Assembly: GCA_900550365.1 (NCBI GenBank) | Contig: URRR01000051.1 | Span: 1 to 7,829, forward strand | Reading direction: 5' to 3' | From: an uncultured Prevotella sp. | GTDB lineage: Bacteria > Bacteroidota > Bacteroidia > Bacteroidales > Bacteroidaceae | Length of the DNA stretch: 7,829 bases | Shown here: one piece after another, positions 1 to 5,236 of the stretch | Layout of the letters: each line of letters starts with the position of its first letter | How positions within the stretch are numbered: the stretch's first letter is position 1 | The notes under the pieces: model-generated | What the model was told of the DNA's origin: nothing | The model's database searches: none | Seen by the model: the letters and a program-made list of their open reading frames with translations, nothing else | Translations under genes and position numbers: made by a program

Positions 1-142
1 CTTCGTTTCATGGACTGGCTGCCGCGCCTTAATGTGCTCTGCCTTATCATGAATTCATAATCCTTGATTCCAGCCGGTCTTACCGTTCCTTCCTTTCATA
101 ATCCATAATTGGCTTTTGCGGCAGAATATACCGCGCCAATTA
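1..142. other. Intergenic DNA downstream of nusA; no gene supported
   Basis: This is the DNA after the nusA stop, reading leftwards. In most Bacteroidales infB follows nusA. Here the minus-strand ATGs at 48-50 and 9-11 open only a short reading frame to the window edge, and its visible residues do not resemble the usual N-terminus of IF-2, so I do not call infB. The stretch holds a 10-bp palindrome (ATGAATTCAT, 49-58) and the hairpin described at 95-153. Confidence 0.5.
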
Positions 143-153
143 TGAATTGTGAA
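95..153. repeat. Imperfect inverted repeat (hairpin) 3' of nusA
   Basis: The arms at 95-113 and 135-153 match at 17 of 19 positions, with the inner 10 (CATAATTGGC/GCCAATTATG) perfect. The spacer contains a smaller GCGG/CCGC stem (118-121 with 131-134), so the RNA would fold as a long stem with a four-base bulge and a nine-base loop. No run of T follows on either strand, so it is not a classic intrinsic terminator. It may act in 3'-end processing of the rimP-nusA transcript, or it may be a mobile repeat. Confidence 0.65.
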
Positions 154-170
154 TTATGAATTATGAATTA
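143..170. repeat. Four tandem 7-base repeats overlapping the nusA stop
   Basis: TGAATTG followed by three copies of TGAATTA lie end to end (143-149, 150-156, 157-163, 164-170). The last copy supplies the nusA stop codon (TTA at 168-170, TAA on the minus strand). The repeat is therefore in contact with the coding end, and changes in copy number could change the 3' UTR without altering the protein. Confidence 0.8.
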
Positions 171-1430
171 TTCAAACTCTGCCCTAAGCACTTTCAGCAC
201 GTTGTCGACGGTCTCTTCCTCGAGGTCGGCTTTCTCAACGAGCATCTCGCGGGGTGCGTTGAGCACTGCTTTTGCCGTGTCGAGCCCGATGCTCTTTATC
301 GCGTCGATAATCCACTGGTCTATTTCGTCAGAGAATTCGTCAAGGTAAATGTCCTCGTCAACCTCGCTCTCGTCGAGCTCGCGGAACACGTCGATGGTGT
401 ATTCGGTCAGCATGCTGGCCAGCTTGATGTTAAGTCCGCCGCGGCCGATGGCGAGCGACACTTCCTCCGGGCGCAGGTAAACCTCGGCCTTCTTGTTCTC
501 CTCGTCAACGTTGATGCTTGATATTCTCGCGGGGCTGAGGGCGCGCTGGATGAACAGCTTGATGTTAGACGTATAGTTTACTACGTCGATGTTCTCGTTG
601 CACAGCTCGCGCACGATGCCGTGCACGCGGCTTCCCTTCACTCCGACGCAGGCTCCCACGGGGTCGATGCGGTCGTCATAGCTCTCTACGGCTATTTTGG
701 CGCGCTCTCCCGGCATGCGTGCTATGCGGCGTATGGTGATAAGTCCGTCGGCAATCTCGGGCACTTCGGCCTCGAGCAGGCGCTCAAGGAACATGTTGCT
801 CGTGCGTGACAGGATTATCTTGGGGTTGTTGTTCTCGTTGGTCACGTCCTTTATCACGGCGCGCACGGTCTCGCCCTTGCGGTAGATGTCGTGCGGAATC
901 TGCTCTGACTTGGGCAGGATAAGCTCGTTGTTCTCGTCGTCAACGAGCAGCACCTCGCGCTTCCACACCTGGTAAACCTCGGCTGAGATTACCTGGCCTA
1001 CGCGGTCTTTATATTTATTGTAGAGGCTGTCGTGCTCAAGTTCAAGTATTTTCGAGGCCAGTGTCTGGCGCAGGTTGAGTATGGCGCGGCGGCCGAATTT
1101 GCTGAAGTCAACCTTCTCGCTGACTTCCTCGCCCACCTCATAGTCAGGCTCTATCTTGCGGGCGTCGGTCAGCGAGATTTCCTTGTTCTCGTCCTTCACC
1201 TCTCCGTCGGCCACTACTATGCGGTTACGGTATATCTCGAAGTCGCCCTTGTCGGGGTTGACTATCACGTCAAAGTTCTCGTCGCTGCCGAATATCTTGG
1301 CTATGACGTTGCGGAAACTCTCCTCAAGCACGCTCATAAGCGTGGTGCGGTCGATGTTCTTGGTGTCCTTGAACTCTTTGAACGTGTCGACCATGCTTAC
1401 GGTTTCGGTCTCTTTCTTTCTTGTTGCCAT
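168..1430 (-). CDS. nusA: Transcription termination/antitermination factor NusA
   Basis: NusA binds RNA polymerase and nascent RNA, promotes pausing and intrinsic termination, and takes part in rRNA antitermination. The 420-residue protein shows the expected order: an N-terminal polymerase-binding domain (about 1-130), an S1 domain (about 141-208), KH1 (about 230-300, with the loop GVKG at 263-266 inside the typical DPVGACVG-KGSR context) and KH2 (about 305-365, GRGG at 329-332). An acidic linker and a short helical tail (about 370-420) follow. It lacks the full paired acidic repeats of E. coli NusA, which is normal outside Gammaproteobacteria. The start is the ATG at 1428-1430 and has no Shine-Dalgarno sequence. 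It lies 90 bases after rimP and is probably cotranscribed with it. Identification is by domain order and motifs and is very secure. Confidence 0.97.
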   Translation of the reverse strand: MATRKKETETVSMVDTFKEFKDTKNIDRTTLMSVLEESFRNVIAKIFGSDENFDVIVNPDKGDFEIYRNRIVVADGEVKDENKEISLTDARKIEPDYEVGEEVSEKVDFSKFGRRAILNLRQTLASKILELEHDSLYNKYKDRVGQVISAEVYQVWKREVLLVDDENNELILPKSEQIPHDIYRKGETVRAVIKDVTNENNNPKIILSRTSNMFLERLLEAEVPEIADGLITIRRIARMPGERAKIAVESYDDRIDPVGACVGVKGSRVHGIVRELCNENIDVVNYTSNIKLFIQRALSPARISSINVDEENKKAEVYLRPEEVSLAIGRGGLNIKLASMLTEYTIDVFRELDESEVDEDIYLDEFSDEIDQWIIDAIKSIGLDTAKAVLNAPREMLVEKADLEEETVDNVLKVLRAEFE

Positions 1431-1460
1431 ATATTTACGTTATGTTTATTCCGTTTCTCC

Positions 1461-1507
1461 GGCACGTGTCCCGTTGCGGGTCGTGCCTGCGGCGGCGCGC
1501 TGCCGCC
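1461..1507. other. Two GC-rich hairpins between rimP and nusA
   Basis: The first hairpin pairs GGCACG (1461-1466) with CGTGCC (1482-1487) and has an inner CCCG/CGGG stem (1470-1473 with 1477-1480). The second pairs GGCGGC (1491-1496) with GCCGCC (1502-1507). Both lie within the 90-base gap and would form in the rimP-nusA transcript. No T-run follows either, so a terminator is unlikely. They could be processing or stability elements, or a GC-rich repeat. Confidence 0.55.
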
Positions 1508-1520
1508 ATGCCGCTCTGCC

Positions 1521-1988
1521 TTACTTGAAGCTGATAAGATACTTTGTGTACTTTACTTCGTCCATGTTGAATGTCTTGTCGACGTCGTCAAGCACGGGCC
1601 TCTTTGCTCCTTCCTTCTTTACTTTCTCCCTCACGGTTACGGTAAAGTCGCGGCCGTCAACGGCCTTGAGCACGCCTTTGTGCTTCTTTCCGGCGCCGTC
1701 GAGCACCTCCACTTCCTTGCCGATGAAGTTCTCATACTGCTGCGGCACCTTGAAAGGCTGGCCCAGTCCGGCGCTGCCCACTTCAAGCTCATAGTCCTCC
1801 TCGTCGCGGCTGAGGTGGTCTTCGATGTACTTGCTCAGTTGTACGCAGTCCTCTATCCATACCCCGTCGGCATGGTCAATCTCGACTACGATTTTGTCGT
1901 CCTGGCTGATTTCCACGTCCACAAGGAAATACTCCTTGTCCTTCAGCCATTCTTCAACTAAATTTCTTACTACGTTCTTGTCTATCAT
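1521..1988 (-). CDS. rimP: Ribosome maturation factor RimP
   Basis: RimP is a cytoplasmic factor that helps mature the 30S ribosomal subunit. The frame is open up to 2078, but the ATG at 1986-1988 gives a 155-residue protein of normal family length. The longer start would lie upstream of the promoter at 2048-2055 and inside the leader hairpin, so it is rejected. Family features are the acidic N-terminal domain with DVEIS at 24-28 and the motif LEVGSAGLGQPF (68-79), the Bacteroidetes form of the conserved EVSSPGLDRPL box. A C-terminal small beta domain (about 85-155) follows, with the GVLKAVDG turn at 105-112. It heads the operon with nusA, an arrangement conserved across bacteria. Confidence 0.95.
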   Translation of the reverse strand: MIDKNVVRNLVEEWLKDKEYFLVDVEISQDDKIVVEIDHADGVWIEDCVQLSKYIEDHLSRDEEDYELEVGSAGLGQPFKVPQQYENFIGKEVEVLDGAGKKHKGVLKAVDGRDFTVTVREKVKKEGAKRPVLDDVDKTFNMDEVKYTKYLISFK

Positions 1989-2000
1989 AAACGGGTATTT

Positions 2001-2034
2001 AAAATAAAATGAGGAGCTTTGCGAGCCCCTCATT
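2001..2034 (-). terminator. Terminator-shaped hairpin in the rimP leader (possible attenuator)
   Basis: Read on the minus strand, the arm ATGAGGGGCT (2033-2024), loop CGCAA (2023-2019) and arm AGCTCCTCAT (2018-2009) form a 10-bp stem with one G:U pair, extendable by one A:T pair (2034 with 2008). It is followed directly by TTTATTTT (2008-2001). The structure lies between the promoter at 2048-2079 and the rimP start at 1988. A terminator in this place would attenuate the rimP-nusA operon. It could instead serve transcripts arriving from further upstream. Structure seen; function inferred. Confidence 0.6.
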
Positions 2035-2047
2035 CCACTGAACGGTG

Positions 2048-2079
2048 CAAATGTAGTAATAAAATCGCATCCGCACAAA
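2048..2079 (-). promoter_or_regulatory. Bacteroidetes-type promoter for rimP-nusA
   Basis: The minus strand reads TTTG (2079-2076), 20 bases, then TACATTTG (2055-2048). This fits the Bacteroidetes sigma consensus TTTG-N19-21-TAnnTTTG exactly. Transcription would start near 2042, giving a leader of roughly 55 bases that includes the hairpin at 2001-2034. This is the best promoter in the window. Confidence 0.8.
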
Positions 2080-2131
2080 TATTTTTCCGTTTTTTATATA
2101 AAATGTAATAAGAAGGAGTAAAGGAGCTCTT

Positions 2132-2160
2132 TTAAAGAAGTTAAAGAAGTTAAAGAAGTT
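2132..2160. repeat. Tandem 9-base repeat TTAAAGAAG x3
   Basis: TTAAAGAAG occurs three times without interruption from 2132 to 2158, followed by TT. It lies upstream of the rimP promoter and starts the larger repeat array that runs to 2489. The same string recurs singly in that array and at 5249-5257. Confidence 0.8.
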
Positions 2161-2338
2161 ATCACGCCCTTCGGGCGTTAGAAGTTAAAGACATTTCTCT
2201 TAGTAGTTAAAGAAGTTTCTCTTAGTAGTTAAAGAAGTTAGAGAAGTTATCACTCGCTTCGCTCGTTAGAAGTTAAAGCCGTATGCTTTGCTATTTGCAG
2301 GGCAAATCTCCTTGTCTGCTTGTATCTTGTCTGCTGAA
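2156..2338 (+). repeat. Intergenic repeat array: two 'AAGTTATCAC...GTTAGAAGTTAAAG' units and a spacer block
   Basis: Units begin near 2156 and 2245. Each has AAGTTATCAC, a variable middle, then GTTAGAAGTTAAAG. The middle of the first unit is a perfect small hairpin (ACGCCC-TTC-GGGCGT, 2164-2178), while the second has CTCGCTTCGCTCG instead. Between and after them are copies of TCTCTTAGTAGTTAAAGAAG (2206-2239) and the block GGCAAATCTCCTTGTCTGCT (2301-2320), which recurs at 6015. No reading frame is supported. Confidence 0.7.
2301..2335 (+). repeat. 35-base dispersed repeat, copy 1 (GGCAAATCTCC type)
   Basis: This stretch matches 6015-6049 with two mismatches in 35. It contains two CTTGTCTGCT units. 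Both copies follow a CGTATG...TTGCT sequence by about 10-20 bases, so the related region is wider than the matched block. Confidence 0.75.
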
Positions 2339-2489
2339 CTTAGAGAAGTTATCACTCGCTGCGCTCGTTAGAAGTTAAAGCCATTTGCTTCGCTAATTAA
2401 GAATTAAGAAGTAAGAATTAAGAAAGACATTTGACTCTAACTACTAAGCTCGCGCAGCGAGCAATAACTTCTCTAACTTCTTTAACTAC
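2339..2489 (+). repeat. Palindromic repeat element, copy 1
   Basis: The arms at 2340-2381 and 2437-2476 are inverted and imperfect (the outer 13, TTAGAGAAGTTAT, are identical). They flank an A/T-rich core at 2382-2436. The same core occurs reverse-complemented at 5289-5343 with only two differences in 55 bases, and the arms are related as well. This marks a discrete dispersed element of about 150 bases. It has no coding capacity and no transposase is nearby. It could be a MITE, a REP/BIME-like element, or the source of a structured RNA. Confidence 0.75.
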
Positions 2490-2561
2490 CAGGGTAATGG
2501 TCCATGCGGATTGCAAATCCGTGCAAACAAACGACGTCTGTAACTGTTTGAATATCAGTTT

Positions 2562-2676
2562 GTTACGAAGCGCATTCTAAAAGGCCGTCTTTCACAACAT
2601 GAAAGGCCGTCTTTTGTTGTGCGTTTTGCCGTCTTTTACAACGCGAAAGACGGCCTTTTGGAATGCCTGCGGTAAC
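2562..2676. repeat. 115-base palindromic element with internal 22-base repeats
   Basis: The inner arms at 2572-2593 and 2645-2666 pair over 22 bases with one G:U. The outer parts (2562-2571 and 2667-2676) share GTTAC/GTAAC with mismatches between. The nonamer GCCGTCTTT occurs at 2584, 2606 and 2628, spaced exactly 22 bases, and its reverse complement closes the right arm. Nested stems (CACAACA at 2593-2599 with TGTTGTG at 2615-2621; GCCGTCTTT at 2628-2636 with AAAGACGGC at 2646-2654) offer alternative folds. It lies between divergently transcribed rimP and crcB, where a terminator is not required, so a MITE-like element or structured RNA is more likely. Confidence 0.75.
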
Positions 2677-2704
2677 GTCTTGATTATCAGAGTGTTTTTA
2701 TCAA

Positions 2705-2718
2705 CCGGCTTATGCCGG
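2705..2718. other. Short hairpin upstream of crcB
   Basis: CCGGC-TTAT-GCCGG is a perfect 5-bp stem with a four-base loop, 100 bases before the crcB start. It is not part of a recognisable fluoride riboswitch. Confidence 0.4.
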
Positions 2719-2805
2719 ACGTTGTTCTTACAGTTAAACCCTTACCTTGCGAAGCATATTTTCTTAATTCTTCCCTCTTAATTCTTAAATCCACAAAAAA
2801 TTCCG

Positions 2806-2813
2806 TACCTTCG
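2806..2813 (+). promoter_or_regulatory. Possible -7 element for crcB
   Basis: TACCTTCG resembles TAnnTTTG with one change, but no TTTG lies at the expected -33 position. Transcription from it would start at or very near the ATG at 2819, implying an almost leaderless mRNA. An alternative weak element, TACCTTGC, lies at 2743-2750. Confidence 0.3.
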
Positions 2814-2818
2814 CAGCC

Positions 2819-3193
2819 ATGTTGAAGGATATTCTTATTGTAGCCTGCGGCGGAGCCGTGGGCAGCGTGGCGCGCTTTCTGCTGTCGCGCGCCGTCCAGA
2901 GCAGTGTGCTCGCGGCCTTTCCGCTCGGCACAATGACGGTAAACGTGGCCGGATGCTTCATTATCGGACTGGTGTGCGGACTGTCTGAGGGCGCCGACGC
3001 TCCCCTGTCTGCCGACATGAAGCTGCTGCTTACGGTAGGCTTCTGCGGCGGCTTCACCACCTTCAGCACGTTTATGAACGAGACGCTCACCCTTGCCCGT
3101 GGCGGCGACGCCCTCCTGGCGGCCGTCTATGTGGGCGCCAGCGTGGCCTTAGGCCTGCTTGCCGTTATGGCCGGATGGTCACTCGCTAAGTGA
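2819..3193 (+). CDS. crcB: Fluoride channel CrcB/Fluc
   Basis: Fluc proteins are small membrane channels that let fluoride leave the cytoplasm and work as dual-topology dimers. The 124-residue length is typical. Signature segments are the N-terminal GGAVGSVARF (11-20), GTMTVNVAG (37-45, with the conserved pore Asn at 42) and GFCGGFTTFSTF (74-85), which carries the pore phenylalanines F82 and F85 and the turn that binds the central sodium ion. Four hydrophobic segments are visible, around 4-24, 34-56, 68-86 and 98-121. The start at 2819 fits the family N-terminus. The gene stands alone, 117 bases ahead of the metal ATPase on the same strand, and is probably transcribed separately given the hairpin after it. 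Confidence 0.96.
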   Translation: MLKDILIVACGGAVGSVARFLLSRAVQSSVLAAFPLGTMTVNVAGCFIIGLVCGLSEGADAPLSADMKLLLTVGFCGGFTTFSTFMNETLTLARGGDALLAAVYVGASVALGLLAVMAGWSLAK

Positions 3194-3201
3194 CATGCAT
3201 G

Positions 3202-3233
3202 CGGCGCGGCGCGCCGTCAGTGCCCTCTTTTTT
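3202..3233 (+). terminator. Possible terminator after crcB
   Basis: CGGCGC (3202-3207) pairs with GCGCCG (3211-3216) around GGC, and a T6 tract lies at 3228-3233. The 11-base gap between stem and T-run is longer than in a standard intrinsic terminator, so this is only moderately supported. Confidence 0.4.
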
Positions 3234-3241
3234 CTCAACTT

Positions 3242-3256
3242 TGCAACCCGGTTGCA
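3242..3256. promoter_or_regulatory. Perfect 7-1-7 dyad upstream of the P-type ATPase (candidate Fur-family operator)
   Basis: TGCAACC-C-GGTTGCA is a perfect 15-base inverted repeat with 7-1-7 geometry, the arrangement typical of boxes bound by Fur-superfamily dimers. It overlaps a TTTG at 3240-3243 and ends 13 bases before the -7 element at 3269-3276. A Fur-family regulator is encoded just beyond the ATPase. Binding by that protein is inference. Confidence 0.55.
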
Positions 3257-3292
3257 TCCGTTTTACACTACTTTTGCGGCAGTAAAACGGAT
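3256..3292. promoter_or_regulatory. 11-bp inverted repeat enclosing the ATPase -7 element
   Basis: ATCCGTTTTAC (3256-3266) and GTAAAACGGAT (3282-3292) are perfect reverse complements around 15 bases that contain the -7 element. Transcription would start near 3283, so the left arm is not in that mRNA. A DNA operator is therefore more likely than an RNA hairpin. Confidence 0.6.
3269..3276 (+). promoter_or_regulatory. -7 element of the P-type ATPase promoter
   Basis: TACTTTTG matches TAnnTTTG. The nearest TTTG (3240-3243) is 25 bases upstream, which is longer than the usual 19-21. The promoter may be intrinsically weak or remodelled by a regulator. The ATG at 3311 follows after about 34 bases. 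Confidence 0.6.
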
Positions 3293-3310
3293 TTTAAGCT
3301 ATTATATAAT

Positions 3311-5173
3311 ATGGAAGAAGAGAGAAGTTTCCTTAAGCCGGGCATATCGCTGGCCATGCTCGTGGCCGGCATCGTTATGTCGGCGGCCGGCGTCAGCTGG
3401 TTTACGGGTGCAGTGGCGCTGGTGTGGTATGCCGTGGCTTACCTGCCCGTGGGCCTCGGAGTGATTAAAGAGGCATGGGAGTGCGCCATGAAGCGCGACG
3501 TGTTCAGCGAGTTCATGCTCATGAGCGTGGCCTCGATAGGCGCGTTTGTCATCGGCGAATATCCCGAGGCCGTGGCCGTCATGCTGTTCTACTGCATCGG
3601 CGAGACCCTTCAGGACATGGCCGTTGACCGTGCCCGCGACAACATAAAGAGCCTCATGGAGTTCCGTCCCGACCATGCGTCTGTGGTCGTGGGGACACAG
3701 GTGGTCGTAAAATCCCCTGCCGACGTGCGCGTGGGCGACACCATCGAGGTAAAGCCGGGCGAGCGCGTGCCGCTCGATGGCATGCTGACAACGGCCGACG
3801 CGCCCTTCAACACGGCAGCCCTCACGGGCGAGAGCGTGCCCCGCATGATAGAGTGCGGGCAGGAGGTGCTGGCCGGAATGATATCCACTGACAGCGTGGT
3901 GCGCCTCCGTGTCGTCCGTCCGGCCAGTGAGAGCGCCGTGGCCCGCATACTTAACATGGTTGAGCAGGCCTCTGAGCGCAAGGCTCCGGCCGAGCTTTTC
4001 ATCCGCAAGTTCGCCCGTATTTATACGCCCGTGGTCATCGCCCTGGCCGCGCTTACGGTGCTTGTGCCGTGGCTGTGGTCGCTGGCCGACGCGGCCTTCG
4101 CCTACGACTTCAGCACATGGTTTTACCGTGCGCTCATCTTCCTCGTAATATCGTGCCCCTGCGCGCTGGTCATCAGCATCCCGCTGAGCTATTTCGGCGG
4201 CATCGGCGCGGCGTCTCGCCAGGGCGTGCTGTTCAAGGGCGGCAACTATCTTGACGCCGTGACACGCCTCGACACCGTAGTGTTCGACAAGACGGGAACG
4301 CTCACCCGCGGCCGCTTCTCGGTGGTTAAGGTTGAGGCCGGGCAGCCCGATGAGCTGCTGGCAGCCGTCGCCGCCATGGAGAGCGGCAGCAACCACCCCA
4401 TAGCCAAGGCAATCATGGCGCACGTGGAGAGCGTCAATGCCGTGGCGACAGACCTGAAAGACGTGCCCGGTTACGGCCTTACGGCTACGGTTGACGGCTC
4501 ACGCTGGATAGCCGGAACGCTTAAGCTGCTCGACCGTGAGCACGTGGCCTATCCGCAGGAGCTGGCCTCCGTGCCCGAGACTATCGTGGCCTGCGCCAAG
4601 GACGGGCGGTATGCGGGCTGCATTCTGCTGGCCGACACGCTTAAGGATGATGCCGTGGCGGCCGTTGAGGCGCTGCGTAAGAATGGCGTGGAGCGCGTCG
4701 AGATACTCTCCGGCGACAAGCAGGCGCTTGTAGACAAGGTGGCTGCAGAGCTGAAAGTGGACAAGGGTTACGGCGACCTTCTGCCTGAGGGGAAGGTCAA
4801 TCACATAGAAGAACTGAAGCGTGCGGGCCGCAACGTGGCCTTCGTGGGCGACGGAATCAACGACGCTCCGGTGCTGGCGCTCAGCGATGTGGGCATCGCC
4901 ATGGGCGGCCTTGGTGCCGACATGGCCATTGAGACGGCGGATGTCGTGATACAGACTGACCAGCCTTCAAAGGTGGCTGCGGCCATACGCACCGGCCGGC
5001 GCACACGCAGCATAGCCCGTCAGAACATCGTTTTCGCTATCGGAGTAAAAATCCTGGTGATGATTCTCGGCCTCTTCGGCCTCGCAAACCTTTGGGCCGC
5101 CGTGTTCGCTGATGTCGGCGTGGCCCTCCTCGCGGTGCTTAACGCAACGAGGGTGTTCATTGATAAAAAGTAG
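3311..5173 (+). CDS. P1B-2-type metal-exporting ATPase (Zn2+/Cd2+/Pb2+ class), lacking an N-terminal metal-binding domain
   Basis: This 620-residue inner-membrane pump probably exports Zn2+, Cd2+ or Pb2+. P-type landmarks are the actuator motif TGES (172-175), the phosphorylation site DKTGT (326-330, Asp326), SNHP (360-363) in the nucleotide domain, and GDGINDAP (513-520). Metal class is indicated by CPC in the sixth membrane segment (282-284), N572 followed after seven residues by K580, and DVG at 601-603 followed after seven residues by N611. These are ZntA/CadA-type ligands. About eight membrane segments are visible: 11-30, 33-55, 65-82, 85-98, 238-256, 272-296, 572-590 and 593-612. There is no N-terminal HMA (GMxCxxC) domain or His-rich tail, so the protein is about 110 residues shorter than E. 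coli ZntA. A fur-like gene is convergent downstream. Exact metal specificity is not decided by sequence. Confidence 0.93.
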   Translation: MEEERSFLKPGISLAMLVAGIVMSAAGVSWFTGAVALVWYAVAYLPVGLGVIKEAWECAMKRDVFSEFMLMSVASIGAFVIGEYPEAVAVMLFYCIGETLQDMAVDRARDNIKSLMEFRPDHASVVVGTQVVVKSPADVRVGDTIEVKPGERVPLDGMLTTADAPFNTAALTGESVPRMIECGQEVLAGMISTDSVVRLRVVRPASESAVARILNMVEQASERKAPAELFIRKFARIYTPVVIALAALTVLVPWLWSLADAAFAYDFSTWFYRALIFLVISCPCALVISIPLSYFGGIGAASRQGVLFKGGNYLDAVTRLDTVVFDKTGTLTRGRFSVVKVEAGQPDELLAAVAAMESGSNHPIAKAIMAHVESVNAVATDLKDVPGYGLTATVDGSRWIAGTLKLLDREHVAYPQELASVPETIVACAKDGRYAGCILLADTLKDDAVAAVEALRKNGVERVEILSGDKQALVDKVAAELKVDKGYGDLLPEGKVNHIEELKRAGRNVAFVGDGINDAPVLALSDVGIAMGGLGADMAIETADVVIQTDQPSKVAAAIRTGRRTRSIARQNIVFAIGVKILVMILGLFGLANLWAAVFADVGVALLAVLNATRVFIDKK

Positions 5174-5236
5174 TTAGAGTAGTTAAAGGAGTTATCGCTC
5201 GCTGTGCTCGCTAAGTAGTTAAAGTCATTTGCTTAG
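5174..5236 (+). repeat. Partial repeat unit after the ATPase gene
   Basis: This is a single-arm copy of the same unit as the left arm of the following element. It shares AGTTATCGCTCGCTG(T/C)GCTCGCTAAGTAGTTAAAGTCA with one mismatch, in direct orientation. It starts within a few bases of the ATPase stop codon. Confidence 0.7.

Noticed and set aside
9..50. Start of infB or another gene at the left edge (minus-strand ATGs at 48-50 and 9-11)
   Set aside because: Fewer than 17 codons are visible and none resembles the IF-2 N-terminus. The call cannot be supported from this window.
1032..1961. 309-residue plus-strand reading frame across nusA and rimP
   Set aside because: It is antisense to two well-identified genes and spans their intergenic gap. 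Its composition is typical of the reverse of a GC-rich gene and it has no recognisable motif.
1521..2078. Longer 185-residue form of RimP
   Set aside because: The extra 30 residues would begin upstream of the mapped -7 element and read through the leader hairpin. They do not resemble the family, and the ATG at 1986-1988 gives the normal length.
2156..2489. CRISPR array
   Set aside because: The repeats are variable in length and spacing, occur in both orientations, contain one another's pieces and have no uniform spacers. No cas gene is present.
2486..2600. A complete tRNA-Cys gene
   Set aside because: Only an anticodon-arm-like hairpin is present. No matching acceptor ends, D stem, T stem with seven-base loop, or CCA-proximal pairing could be found.
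2599..2781. 60-residue plus-strand reading frame in the gap before crcB
   Set aside because: Much of it lies in the palindromic element, its product is not family-like, and no start context or conservation is visible.
3302..4423. 373-residue minus-strand reading frame opposite the ATPase
   Set aside because: The His-rich, low-complexity product is antisense to a gene with all P-type ATPase motifs intact. It is a by-product of codon bias.
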